DNA of 64,000 nt from Embleya scabrispora DSM 41855 (GCF_000372745.1 NZ_KB889697.1:62001-126000), one strand, 5' to 3'; shown: positions 45,052 through 54,232, counted from the first letter of the stretch. The notes: generated from the sequence alone by a model not told the origin. Numbers and translations: made by a program.

Positions 45052-46173
45052 GTGCCGCAGGATGTGCTGTTCTCGATTCCGTTCGAGGCTCCGATCAGTC
45101 CGTATCTGGACCAGGCCCGGAGCCGCCACCTCGACTGGGTCCGCGCCCGCGGCCTGATCCGCACCGACGCGGGCCTGCGCGAATACACCTCCTGGGACCT
45201 GCCGGAGGCGGTCGGCCGCACCTACCCGCACGCGTCGGCCGACGACCAGTACCTGCTGATGAACTGGTTCTCGCTGGCCTTCCTCTTCGACGACGACTGC
45301 GACGCCGACCCGGACGCCGACGCCCGCACCAGAGCCGACACCGGCACCGACACCTCCCCCGACAGCACCGCCGACGCCCTCCCCCGCACACCCGAACGCC
45401 CGGACCGCGTCGCGGAGATCGCCCGCGAACTGATCACCATCCCGTTCCGCGAACCCGGCACCCCGCCCGATCTGGTTTCCCCGATCACCGTGGCCTGGTC
45501 CGAGGTCTGGACCTCGATGTCCGACGGCACCTCGGTGACCTGGCAGAACCGCTTCGCGGCCAACTGGGCCCGGTTCCTCGCCTCGCACGCCTCGGAACTG
45601 CGGATGAGCGCCTCACGCGCCGTCCCGGACCTGGACAGCTACCGCGTGATGCGCCGCAACACCGCGGGCATCCCGCACTCCCTCGATGCGATCGAACGCA
45701 GCCGCAGGTTCGAAGTGCCCGCCCAGATCCAGGCGCACCCGCTGATGCGCCGACTGCGCGAGGCCGCCACCGACACCATCGCCTACATCAACGACATCCA
45801 GTCGCCGGGCCGCCGGGGCCGCCGGGTCGCCTCGCACAACCTGGTCGTGGTCCTGCGCGACCGCCTCGGCTGCTCGTACGACACCGCGCTGCGCGAGGCG
45901 ACCAGGATGACGTACGAGCAACTCGACACGTTCATGACCCTCCAGGCGTACATGCCGCAGATCTGCGGCGAACTCGGCCTGGGCACAACCGAACGCACCG
46001 CCGTGGAGATGAGCGTCGAGGGCATGCGCAACTGGATCCGCGGCTACTACGACTGGGGTCTGCGCTCCGGTCCCTACACCGTGCCGGACGTGATCTCGGA
46101 CGAGTCCGTACACGGCTACGCCGAGGACGCGCAGCATCCGGCCGCCGCACACCTGCGCACCCGTTCGGCCTGA
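45052..46173 (+). CDS. Class I terpene synthase with altered motifs
   Basis: A 373-residue terpene cyclase-fold protein starting at a GTG five bases after GGGAG. It opens with PQDVLFSIPFEAPISPYLDQ as bacterial sesquiterpene cyclases do. The aspartate-rich motif is intact: LFDDDCD (about residues 80-86). A DADPDADARTRADTGTD-like insertion of about 35 residues follows it. The second metal motif reads NDIQSPGRR where NDxxSxxxE is expected, so the last Glu is Arg. The C-terminal RY pair appears as GPY. Both changes may weaken or alter Mg/pyrophosphate binding. The product cannot be predicted. The monooxygenase gene upstream is a likely partner. Confidence 0.82.
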   Translation: MPQDVLFSIPFEAPISPYLDQARSRHLDWVRARGLIRTDAGLREYTSWDLPEAVGRTYPHASADDQYLLMNWFSLAFLFDDDCDADPDADARTRADTGTDTSPDSTADALPRTPERPDRVAEIARELITIPFREPGTPPDLVSPITVAWSEVWTSMSDGTSVTWQNRFAANWARFLASHASELRMSASRAVPDLDSYRVMRRNTAGIPHSLDAIERSRRFEVPAQIQAHPLMRRLREAATDTIAYINDIQSPGRRGRRVASHNLVVVLRDRLGCSYDTALREATRMTYEQLDTFMTLQAYMPQICGELGLGTTERTAVEMSVEGMRNWIRGYYDWGLRSGPYTVPDVISDESVHGYAEDAQHPAAAHLRTRSA

Positions 46174-46225
46174 CCCGACGTCACCAAAGCGGCCCACACG
46201 GCCATTTCCGCCCCGACCGGAACGC

Positions 46226-46250
46226 CGACCCGATGCCACCCGACGGGTCG
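46226..46250. terminator. Hairpin between convergent genes
   Basis: Arms CGACCCG and CGGGTCG (7 bp, perfect) with an 11-base loop, between the terpene synthase stop and the stop of the DUF4231 gene on the other strand. Confidence 0.4.
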
Positions 46251-46272
46251 CTGCCCCGCCTTGACACCGAAC

Positions 46273-47178
46273 TCACTGCGGCGGACCGGGATCCGCCTGT
46301 GCGGCCCGGGCCATCCACCCCTGAGTCTCGATCGAGATGACGTTCTCGCACCGCTCGACGAACCGCGCCTCCTCGGCCGGGTCCAGCGGCATCCGCGCCA
46401 TCCGGTCGTCGCGCAGCCGGCGCAACTGCTCGGCGGTGCGGGCGAACGAGATCAGGTTCTCCTGGTACCGCACGCCGTATCCATAGAGCATCACCGACGC
46501 CGAGACCGTGGTGACCACCGGCACCCACGCGCCGAACCGGGCACCGTCCCCCGTACCGGCCACCACCGCGAGCGCCATGCCGGTGAGCGCCAACACGAAC
46601 TCGGCGAGCCGGATCCTGGTCAGGCCCCGCCGCATCCGCGCCACCCGATCGCGGTAGTAGCCGTCCGCCTGCGCGTCGACCCGCTCCCGCACGTAGCTGT
46701 CCACATCGTTCACGGTCGGCGGCGTCACATCCGCCGTCGGATGCAGCTGCGGTAGCTCGGCCGACAGTTCACTCGCGTCGTCCTCGAAGGAGGCACGCCG
46801 CGCGAACAGTGCCGCCCGCCGCTCGGCCTCGGCCCCCGCGTACGGATCGCTCGACGTCAGGTAGAGGTACACCTCGCTCTTGAGGCCCTCGCTGACCGAG
46901 CGCAGCCGCGTCCACGCCTCGATCCGGGCCGGTTGCAGCCGCAGCGACGTCACCAGCGGCACCAGCCCCACACACAGCGCACCGATCAGGGACGACACCG
47001 TGCCCGGAGCACCGTGCACCTGCGTGCCCGCGGTGGCCAGTATCGCGCCGCTCACTCCGAATACGAGCCGGACCAACCGCCACCGCTGCACCGAAGCCTT
47101 GGCCGCGGAGGCCGCGAGCGACCATCGGCGCTGCGCGCGCCAGGTCTGGGTCAACACCGGGTCCGTACCGACGGTCAC
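46273..47178 (-). CDS. DUF4231 / SLATT-family membrane protein
   Basis: A 301-residue protein with two hydrophobic hairpins: about residues 35-90 (LVFGVSGAILATAG; SLIGALCVGLVPLVTSL) and about 190-240 (AEFVLALTGMALAVVAG; VVTTVSASVMLYGYG). Helical soluble parts surround them, including YLTSSDPYAGAEAERRAALF. This is the DUF4231/SLATT layout, whose members are proposed pore-forming effectors in nucleotide-signalling conflict systems. It is the last gene of a five-gene operon; its GTG overlaps the TIR gene stop (GTGA). The likely role is membrane disruption on activation. Confidence 0.75.
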   Translation of the reverse strand: MTVGTDPVLTQTWRAQRRWSLAASAAKASVQRWRLVRLVFGVSGAILATAGTQVHGAPGTVSSLIGALCVGLVPLVTSLRLQPARIEAWTRLRSVSEGLKSEVYLYLTSSDPYAGAEAERRAALFARRASFEDDASELSAELPQLHPTADVTPPTVNDVDSYVRERVDAQADGYYRDRVARMRRGLTRIRLAEFVLALTGMALAVVAGTGDGARFGAWVPVVTTVSASVMLYGYGVRYQENLISFARTAEQLRRLRDDRMARMPLDPAEEARFVERCENVISIETQGWMARAAQADPGPPQ

Positions 47179-48512
47179 GCGGGCCTCCAGGGCGGGTTCG
47201 GTGGTTGTGGATGCCCGGCCAGTTGCATCGCCCGGCCGTGCGTACGCTTCAACTCCCCTTCACCGGCGGGCGTCAACGGCGCCAGTTCGGTCACCTCGAC
47301 CGAACCGCACGCGCCGGCCCGGTCGGTGACGAACAGCAGTAGCAGGAGCGGGAAGGCCGCCCGCAGTTCGCGCACCAACGCCGCATCCGGCAGGTGCCGG
47401 ATGACCACCACGATCGGCCCGGTCTCCTGCGCATGCGCCTCGATCACGTCCCGGAAACCGGCCTCGCCCTCCAACTCCGGGTCGTGATAGCCGTCGTAGT
47501 CCAGGTAGCCGGCCACCCGGTCCCGAATCGCGGCGATCAGACCCGCCGCCATCTCGGCCCCGGCCGGCACCGTGACCTCCAAGTGCGGCCACGGACGGGG
47601 GTGGCCGCTCGCCCGGAGCAGGTAGGCCCGTAGCGTGCCGCCCCGAGTCGCCGCGAGCACCGCGATCCGGCCGCTCTCGCGCAGACGCAACGCGCCCAGC
47701 TGCGCCGCGACGACCGTGGGCACCCGCGCGTACACGACGCTGAGGTCGGCCACCGTGCCCGCGGGTTCGGGCCGCAGCACCGGCAACAGCTCGCCCAACG
47801 CCCGTACCAGCGGATCGGGTTCATGGCGAGGCGCCGGGGCCCGCTCGATCAGCAGCGCCTCGCTGAGCCGTTCCCGCAGGACCTCGCGGTCGAGCCGCTC
47901 GCACACCCCGAGCAGATCCGCCGCGGCGCGCAGTCGGTCCTCGTACGCCTCGGCCAGCGCGTACGTCACGGCCTTGCGGGTGGGCGACGAGCGGTCCAGG
48001 TGCCACAGCCGGATCTGGGCCAGATCCGTTCGCAGCTTGTCCGGCAGCCGGTTGCCGACGATCTCGTCGTCGGCCCAGTCGCACATGTCCACCTCGCCGA
48101 TGTGGATCGCCTTGAGCGCGCTCTCGGCCAGCTCCGCGCGTTGTACGTCCGGCAACTTCAGCGCGAGGAAACGGTATCGCGCGTCCGCGCGCCGCCTGCC
48201 GTCGGCGATGCTCGCCTCGTAGCCGACATTCGCCGAATCCAGCGCGTGCCGGGACAACAGCAGCACGGTGGCCTGGCTGCCGTGCAGTTCGATCGCGATC
48301 TCCTGCTGCCACGCGTCACCGCTGCGCAGGAAGTCCTTGTCGTACACGGCCTCGAAGCCCTCGGCCTCCAACTGCTGCACCAGCGCGTCGCGTGCGTCCA
48401 GGCAGCGGCAACAGACCTGTCCGGGCTTGGCCCGGGTGCTGTGGCTGATGAAGATCCGCGGGCGCGGCACCGGTGCGGCGCCGCGCGGCTCGGGGAGGTG
48501 ATGGATCGTCAC
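47175..48512 (-). CDS. TIR-domain protein
   Basis: A 445-residue protein with an N-terminal TIR domain (about residues 15-165): PRIFISHSTRAKPGQ (strand A), EGFEAVYDKDFLRSGDAWQQ, TVLLLSRHALDSANVGYEAS with the Glu expected for NAD hydrolysis, and FLALKLPDV. The remaining 280 residues have a helical part (about 200-260) and an alpha/beta region (RIAVLAATRGGTLRAYLLRA, GPIVVVIRHLPDAALVRELR). Defence TIRs degrade NAD or make signal nucleotides. The GTG overlaps the preceding stop (GTGA) and its TGA overlaps the SLATT gene, so the two effectors are made in step with the regulatory genes. Confidence 0.82.
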   Translation of the reverse strand: MTIHHLPEPRGAAPVPRPRIFISHSTRAKPGQVCCRCLDARDALVQQLEAEGFEAVYDKDFLRSGDAWQQEIAIELHGSQATVLLLSRHALDSANVGYEASIADGRRRADARYRFLALKLPDVQRAELAESALKAIHIGEVDMCDWADDEIVGNRLPDKLRTDLAQIRLWHLDRSSPTRKAVTYALAEAYEDRLRAAADLLGVCERLDREVLRERLSEALLIERAPAPRHEPDPLVRALGELLPVLRPEPAGTVADLSVVYARVPTVVAAQLGALRLRESGRIAVLAATRGGTLRAYLLRASGHPRPWPHLEVTVPAGAEMAAGLIAAIRDRVAGYLDYDGYHDPELEGEAGFRDVIEAHAQETGPIVVVIRHLPDAALVRELRAAFPLLLLLFVTDRAGACGSVEVTELAPLTPAGEGELKRTHGRAMQLAGHPQPPNPPWRPA

Positions 48513-51397
48513 GGGTGGCTCGCGTAGAACTCGTCGGCCGTCAGCAGGCGGAACCAGCGGTATTCGTCGGGGGCGAGGGTGAGCATCGTCGGCGATTTCC
48601 CGCCGAGCGACAACACCGGGTGCGGTGTCGTGGAATCCAGGAGATCCACGAGACTGCCCGGCGGCAGGCTGGGCGTGGTCAGTGCAACGGAGCTTCGACG
48701 GGGCCCGAGGTTGGCCACGCACACCACGAACTCCTCTTCGTACCGCCGCAACAGCGCGATCACGTCCGAACCGGGAGAGCCCAACCGGGACACGGTGCCT
48801 CGGGTCAGCGCCCGCCGGCCGCCTCGCGCACGCAGCAGCGCGGCGACGGCCTCGCTCGCGGGCCCGCTCGGAAACTCGGCGACGGCCCGCAGGCCGGGTA
48901 GCGCGAGTGCGATCGAGGCCAGTGCGCAGACGCGGGCCGGATCCTCCTCCGGCCGGGCCGCGAGTGACACGGCCCAGTTCGGTGCCACGCGCTGATCGCC
49001 CGTCACGAAAGACGCCGCCTGCCGCCACGATCGAGCCTCCTGGGCAAGCACAAGGTGGCAATACGCGTCGCGGGCTCCGGACATCGAGTCGCCGCTCGCG
49101 CCGCGGTCGAGCACGAGCACCCGGCCCGGGTACTCGTCGACGAGCCGCCGGAGCGACCGCAGGAAATCCACCGACCGGTCCTCCCTACCCGTCGAGGGCT
49201 GCCCGCCCCAGCCCTCGGGCGATACCGACACACACACTCCCGCTGCTCCGGCCGCGAGCAACTCGGCGCAGCGGCGCAACAAACGCGGCGCCCGTTCGGG
49301 CCGTATCTCGTCCATCGCCGGCCCGATGGGCAGTTCGGCCAGCACCTTGATCCCGGCCGCACCGGCCGCCCGCAGGAACCCCGACGCCAGGTCCGACCCG
49401 GTTCGCACGGACTGCGTCTCGTGCATCGGGAAGGGCACACGTACGCAGTCGATCCCGGCCCGCCGCAGCGAATCCGGGTGGTCGCCGACCGCGGGCCCGG
49501 TGGGCATCGTGCAGACGAGCGTGTCCGGCAGCCATCCCGTATCCGGCTCGGGCCTTCGGGTCGGCGCCAGCAGCACGCTCCGGCCGTCCCGGTCCCGCAG
49601 TTCGATCGGGCCGCCCCGGCCGACCACGGTAAACGCCAACAGGCTCGCGGTCGAAACGCTCACCGCCCGAAACGGCAGTGGCACTTCGCGCACGCGACCC
49701 GACATGGTGGCGCCGTCCCAGCGCAGCAGCCGGCCCTCCCGGTCCACGCCCGCGGTTGTGGATCCGCCGCCGCCGCTGATCGCCAGGGACGCGATGTCCG
49801 AGGTCAGGCCACCGCCCCGGACGACGTGGGTCGAGTCGGGGGTCGGCATCAGCACCAACTGCGGCCCGGTTTGCGCGTACAGCAGCGGTCGGCCGCCGCG
49901 GCCACTGGTGATCGCCGTCACCGGCAACGCGTCGGCGGGTGTCTCGTAGCAGATCGAATCGCCGCTCGTCAGGTCGATGAACTGCGGCTCCGCGCTGCCG
50001 CTTACGATCACCAGCTCCGACAACTCGGCGTTGACCCAGATTCGCAGACCCGGTTCGGCCGCACGGGACAAAAACGTCGGCGGCTCGTCCGGCGCGTCCG
50101 GGCGCAGGACGCACACGCCGTGCTCGTTCGCCACGATCACCCACGGGGTGCGCGACGAGGGGTGTGGCGTGGCGACGACCGCGTCCCGAATGTGCCCCAG
50201 GCCACCGAAATATCGGGCTTCGTCCGCGTTGGTGCGAACGACCACCAACGCGTCCTCGGTTGCCAGCAGAACCGTCCCGGTGCGGTCGTCGGCGCGCAGC
50301 AGGCGGGGGGTTCCGCGGAGCCGCACCGTTTGGCGCACCGTGTCGTGCCGCAGCGTCAGTTCCGACCCGTATCGCGACCGTCGCAGCACCGCCCTGAGAT
50401 ACCCGTCCGCCAGCACGCCCGAGGCCCCGAACACCACCTCGGCCTTCATGAGTCGGCGGCCCGTCCGGGGGTCCTGATCGCCGGTGGTCGCGCGCAGTTC
50501 GGCGAACACCGCGACCGATACCCGCACCGTCTCGGCCGCCCCCACTTCAACCGGGTATCCATGTGTGCCGGCCTCACCCGGCCCCGCCAGCTCGACCCGT
50601 ACCCGTTCCCCGCCCGGCACTTCGAGCACCCGCGAGCCCGGTTCCGGTGGCCGACTGAGGATCAGGCCGTCATCGTCGAGCCGTACGCCCAGTTCCGCGT
50701 GGCCACGCACCGCCGCCCGAGCGGCGGCGACGCCCGCCGGCCCGTGTCGGTCCAGCACCCACTCCGGCGGGTCGACGGCCAGCCGGGTCGCCGCCGAGAT
50801 CAGCAGCGTGCGGGCGAGAGCACCGACCGCGAGCACTCGGGGCAGCCTGGGCAGGAAGTGCACCAGCCAGCGGGCCAGATCCTCGGCCGAGTCGTCATCG
50901 GGCGCGCCGGCCGCGATCGCGCCGGCGAATGCGGCCAGTTCCGCCTCCGGATCGGCGTCCGGCACACCGGCATCGGCCAGCGCCAACCGGGTGTAGCGGC
51001 GCACCAACCCCGGTGCGTCGGCCTGCATTTCCTCGGTCAACGTGCGCACCGCGCGCCATCGTGCGCGATCACGCACCAGTTCGTGCCGCAACCCGGCCGC
51101 GTACCGCGGGTCGAGCACCACCGCCCGCGCGTCCGCGGACTCGACCAGGGAAGAGAACCACAGGTCCGCCTCCAGCCCGGCAGCACTGGCCGGAACGAAC
51201 TCCAGCCGGGCCCGCCGAACGAACGCCGCAGTGGCATAGGGGGCCAAACACAGGGCCTGGGCGAGCGTATACAGGGGTGGATCGGCCGCGGCCAACTCGC
51301 GCAGGTGGGCAAGTTCCGCCGACCCTTCGACATCGCCGTACTCGGCCCGCCCGTCGGCAACCGCGCGCCGGCCGATCACCGGGACCGGATCCGTCAC
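48509..51397 (-). CDS. Multidomain conflict-system protein: helical N-terminus, propeller, degenerate GH13-like C-terminus
   Basis: A 962-residue cytosolic protein. Residues about 15-190 are helical (LRELAAADPPLYTLAQALCL, RRARLEFVPASAAGLEADLW). Residues about 250-330 are a small beta domain. About 330-640 consists of repeated four-strand blocks typical of a beta-propeller (LLATEDALVVVR, WVIVANEHGVCVLRPD, LLRWDGATMSGRVREV). About 650-962 resembles an alpha-amylase/trehalose-synthase TIM barrel and cap (HPDSLRRAGIDCVRVPFP, AAGIKVLAELPIGPAM, FVVCVANLGPRRSSVAL, LAPDEYRWFRLL). The usual catalytic Asp and Glu positions read GVCVSVSPEG and VLVLDRG, so it is probably inactive. It sits third in the operon with GTGA overlaps on both sides and may be the sensor or scaffold. 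Confidence 0.68.
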   Translation of the reverse strand: MTDPVPVIGRRAVADGRAEYGDVEGSAELAHLRELAAADPPLYTLAQALCLAPYATAAFVRRARLEFVPASAAGLEADLWFSSLVESADARAVVLDPRYAAGLRHELVRDRARWRAVRTLTEEMQADAPGLVRRYTRLALADAGVPDADPEAELAAFAGAIAAGAPDDDSAEDLARWLVHFLPRLPRVLAVGALARTLLISAATRLAVDPPEWVLDRHGPAGVAAARAAVRGHAELGVRLDDDGLILSRPPEPGSRVLEVPGGERVRVELAGPGEAGTHGYPVEVGAAETVRVSVAVFAELRATTGDQDPRTGRRLMKAEVVFGASGVLADGYLRAVLRRSRYGSELTLRHDTVRQTVRLRGTPRLLRADDRTGTVLLATEDALVVVRTNADEARYFGGLGHIRDAVVATPHPSSRTPWVIVANEHGVCVLRPDAPDEPPTFLSRAAEPGLRIWVNAELSELVIVSGSAEPQFIDLTSGDSICYETPADALPVTAITSGRGGRPLLYAQTGPQLVLMPTPDSTHVVRGGGLTSDIASLAISGGGGSTTAGVDREGRLLRWDGATMSGRVREVPLPFRAVSVSTASLLAFTVVGRGGPIELRDRDGRSVLLAPTRRPEPDTGWLPDTLVCTMPTGPAVGDHPDSLRRAGIDCVRVPFPMHETQSVRTGSDLASGFLRAAGAAGIKVLAELPIGPAMDEIRPERAPRLLRRCAELLAAGAAGVCVSVSPEGWGGQPSTGREDRSVDFLRSLRRLVDEYPGRVLVLDRGASGDSMSGARDAYCHLVLAQEARSWRQAASFVTGDQRVAPNWAVSLAARPEEDPARVCALASIALALPGLRAVAEFPSGPASEAVAALLRARGGRRALTRGTVSRLGSPGSDVIALLRRYEEEFVVCVANLGPRRSSVALTTPSLPPGSLVDLLDSTTPHPVLSLGGKSPTMLTLAPDEYRWFRLLTADEFYASHP

Positions 51398-52437
51398 CGT
51401 GGCACCCCCTCCCGCACCCGCCGGCTCTCCCGCCATGCCGCTCGAATCGAGGTGCGTCGATCCAGCGGAATCAGCGCCACCCGCCGCCGGAGTGTCCACG
51501 GATGCGCCCGCGCCGGGTACGGCGTCAGACACACCACCGGACATTCGGCCCGGCGTACCGCGTCGAGCCAGTCCCGCCATTCGGCCGCCCCGGCCGCCGA
51601 GGCGCCGCTGAACGGCAATCGGCGCAGGCCCAGATCCGACACCACAACCACGGGCGTACCCGCGGCCGGTACCCGATAGGCCACCCGCCCGCACCGCCCC
51701 ACCGTCCGCACGCCGCGCCACGGCGTGCCCTGAAACCGCAGCACCTCTACCCGCCCCCGCCCGACCACGGCGTCCGCGAGTTCGCGCAACCAACGCTGGT
51801 CGGCCCGAAAGGGCAGCATGGACTCGCCGCCGTCCAGCACGAGTTGGATACCCAGTCGGGTGGTCGGCCGGGTCCGGAGGGGCAACCTGCGCACCGGCGA
51901 ACGATCGGCCACGGCACGAACCAGCGTGCGATCGTCCAGGATTCGACCGAATACGTCCGTCGAGGCCGCCGCGAACATCACCCCCGGCGCCCAGCGCACC
52001 GCCCACGGCGGCTCGGGCGGCCCGTCGCCCACGCCGGGGTCGAGCAACCGCCGTAGCCCCACCGGATCCGACTCGGCCCCGCGGCTCGCGCCGGATGTGC
52101 CACCCGGACCGCCCGCGCCGGACGCGCCGGACTCCGTGCCCTGCGTCGGCCCGCGCAGCGTGAGCACCGAGCAGCCGCCGTCCGCCTCGTGCGGTGGCAT
52201 CAGCGCGGATTCCGGCGCCGTCGGGACCGGTTCGGCCCAGGCGGCAGGCTCCGGGTCGTCATCGCCCGCCCCCGTCGACGGCTCCGCCGCGATATCCGTC
52301 CTCGTCTCCGGGTCCCCCGCACCGCCCAGGTCCAGCATCCGGGCGATCCGCGCCGCCGTCGCGATGTCGGTGACCTCCAGCGCGACGATCGCCCGGACCA
52401 GATCGCCGAGGTGGACCCGCCCCCGTCCCGCGCTCAC
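51394..52437 (-). CDS. vWA-like protein of the MoxR operon
   Basis: A 347-residue protein. Residues about 1-40 form a small helical domain (LGDLVRAIVALEVTDIATAA). A disordered Gly/Pro/Ser linker of about 110 residues follows. Residues about 190-340 look like a von Willebrand A domain: QLVLDGGESMLPF, with a DxGxSM variant of the metal-binding DxSxS, VEVLRFQGTPWRGV, TPVVVVSDLGLRRLPF and CPVVCLTPYPARAHPW. MoxR ATPases characteristically work with vWA proteins. The GTG at 52437 overlaps the MoxR stop and its TGA overlaps the next gene. Confidence 0.72.
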   Translation of the reverse strand: MSAGRGRVHLGDLVRAIVALEVTDIATAARIARMLDLGGAGDPETRTDIAAEPSTGAGDDDPEPAAWAEPVPTAPESALMPPHEADGGCSVLTLRGPTQGTESGASGAGGPGGTSGASRGAESDPVGLRRLLDPGVGDGPPEPPWAVRWAPGVMFAAASTDVFGRILDDRTLVRAVADRSPVRRLPLRTRPTTRLGIQLVLDGGESMLPFRADQRWLRELADAVVGRGRVEVLRFQGTPWRGVRTVGRCGRVAYRVPAAGTPVVVVSDLGLRRLPFSGASAAGAAEWRDWLDAVRRAECPVVCLTPYPARAHPWTLRRRVALIPLDRRTSIRAAWRESRRVREGVPR

Positions 52438-53375
52438 CCGTGCGGCCTCGCACTCCCTCGGCCCTTGCTCAGCGCGACCTCCACGACCAGGTCCCAGGTA
52501 TGGCTGCCGGCGGTGACGCCCAGCTCGTGGCATGCCCGCAGGGTGTCGAGGAATTCGGCTGTGCTCGGACCGGCGAACGACGCGGACTCGTTCGCGATCG
52601 CGAGCAGGTGGGCCGCCACCTGCTCGGCCATCGATTCGTCGTAGTCGGCCCCGAGGTGGCTGCGCGCGACCTTCAACAGGTGTGGCCGGTCCGGGGCTTC
52701 GAGGGACAACAGGATGCAGCGCCGGACGAACGGCGCGGGCAGCTCCCGCTCGTTGTTGCTGGTGATCACGACGAGCGGTTCTGCGCCCGGTCGTGCCCGC
52801 ACCTCCTCGCCGTCCGGCCCGGTGAAGCGCAGCGTGTCGAGCGGCACCAGCAGGCTGTTCGGCAGATCCGGATCGGCCTTGTCGATCTCGTCGATCAGCA
52901 CCACCGACTGCGGCGCGGGCCCGGTGTGCCGGCCGTATGCCGGTTCGTCAGGCGGTTCCCCCGCGTGCCCGGGCACGGTCCGATACGGATCGAACGCCTT
53001 CCACAACACGCCGGGCGCGCAGTAGGCGCCGATCGTCGGCGCGACTTCGCGCACCTGCGCGTCGTTGAGCCGGCGGAGCGCGTCGAAGCGCCAGAGCAGG
53101 TCCTCGGGTTCGGTGCGCGCGGTGATCACCTCGGTGTGGCAGACCCGCCCCAGATGCCGCGCGACGTTCGGCGCGAGAGTGGACTTGCCCGATCCGGGCG
53201 GCCCGAACACCAGTAGCGGTCGGCGGGTCGCCAGCGCGACGTTCACCGCGAGCACGATCCGCTCGTCGTCGAACACGTATACGCCGTCATCCGCCACCGC
53301 CGCATCGTCCGCCAATTGCGCTGCGGAGGAGCTCGGAAGCGGCTGGAACGGGTCGAACGCCATGGCTTTGGGCAC
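52434..53375 (-). CDS. MoxR-family AAA+ ATPase
   Basis: A 313-residue AAA+ ATPase, first gene of the five-gene operon. Motifs: Walker A LLVFGPPGSGKSTLAPN (about residue 55-71), PEDLLWRFDALRRLNDAQVR after it, Walker B SVVLIDEIDKADPDLPNSLL (about 165-184), sensor 1 VVITSNNERELPAPF, and arginine-finger FVRRCILLSL. The C-terminal lid is helical. MoxR proteins act as chaperones remodelling vWA partners. The start is the GTG at 53375 (a GGAA lies just upstream); the ATG at 53363 is the alternative. It is divergent from the prepilin peptidase gene over 290 bases. Confidence 0.85.
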   Translation of the reverse strand: MPKAMAFDPFQPLPSSSAAQLADDAAVADDGVYVFDDERIVLAVNVALATRRPLLVFGPPGSGKSTLAPNVARHLGRVCHTEVITARTEPEDLLWRFDALRRLNDAQVREVAPTIGAYCAPGVLWKAFDPYRTVPGHAGEPPDEPAYGRHTGPAPQSVVLIDEIDKADPDLPNSLLVPLDTLRFTGPDGEEVRARPGAEPLVVITSNNERELPAPFVRRCILLSLEAPDRPHLLKVARSHLGADYDESMAEQVAAHLLAIANESASFAGPSTAEFLDTLRACHELGVTAGSHTWDLVVEVALSKGRGSARPHG

Positions 53376-53665
53376 GGTTCCAGTGTGCCGTCCGGCCGGG
53401 CGGCCCGGTACGGATTCCGGCGCAAACGCACCCGCTTCGAGTGCGAATCGATCACCGCGGCGCGCGGATTCGGTGCCAAGCCGGTCGGCACCGCACCCCG
53501 ATGCGATCCCGATCCGGTCACCGGCGCGGATGGATTCGCGTCGACGCTCCGGATCGACCCGGTGTCCGCGCACCGCCCGGTCGCCACCGAGTCGACGCCC
53601 CGCCGGTGCCGCGCCAGTGCCGCACCGGTGCCGCGCCGACCTCCCGTCTGGCAGGATCCGATGCC

Positions 53666-54232
53666 GTGCGGATATCTCCGATCCATCTCGACGAGGACAC
53701 CGCGGGCGTGCTGCGCCGCGACCTGCCGCTGATCGCGGGCGCGTTCGTGCTCACCGGTGGCGCGCTGGTCTGGCGGATCGGCCTCCAGGCGGTCCTGCCC
53801 GCCTTCCTCGTCTTCGCGTTGCTCGCCTCGGCGCTGGTGGTGTGCGATGCGCGCTTGATGCGGCTGCCCGATCCGCTGACCCTGCCCGGATATCCGCTGC
53901 TCGCCGCGCTGTTGCTGATCCCACTCGACCGGGACTCCTACGTAAATGCGCTTGTCGCCATGGCCGCGGCGTACGCCCTGCACCTCGTGCTCGCGCTGTG
54001 CGGCCTCGGCATCGGTCTGGGCGATGCCAAGACCGCCGGTCTGGTCGGCCTGGTCCTCGGCTGGTTGTCCTGGGCCGCACTCGTGCAGGCGCTGGTGCTG
54101 GCGTACGTCTGCGTGGGTCTGTATGCGATCGGGCTCGCCGTGAGCAGGCGCGCCGGCCGCGGCAGCGTGGTGCCGTTCGGGCCCTTCCTGCTCGGCGGTG
54201 CGGTGCTCGTCGTCCTCGTGCGCGGTGCGTGA
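53666..54232 (+). CDS. Prepilin peptidase (A24 type, TadV-like)
   Basis: A 188-residue inner-membrane aspartic peptidase with about six hydrophobic segments. The first catalytic Asp lies in VVCDARLMRLPDPLTLPGYP (about residue 58) and the second in GIGLGDAKTAGLVGLVLGWL (about residue 112; the GxGD motif reads GLGD). It cleaves the leader of Flp-type prepilins after Gly. It lacks the cytosolic methylase domain of PilD, as expected for TadV-like enzymes. It faces the minus-strand Tad genes across a strong hairpin and probably processes the pilin at 60374-60673. GTG start at 53666 with AGGA upstream. Confidence 0.82.
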   Translation: MRISPIHLDEDTAGVLRRDLPLIAGAFVLTGGALVWRIGLQAVLPAFLVFALLASALVVCDARLMRLPDPLTLPGYPLLAALLLIPLDRDSYVNALVAMAAAYALHLVLALCGLGIGLGDAKTAGLVGLVLGWLSWAALVQALVLAYVCVGLYAIGLAVSRRAGRGSVVPFGPFLLGGAVLVVLVRGA

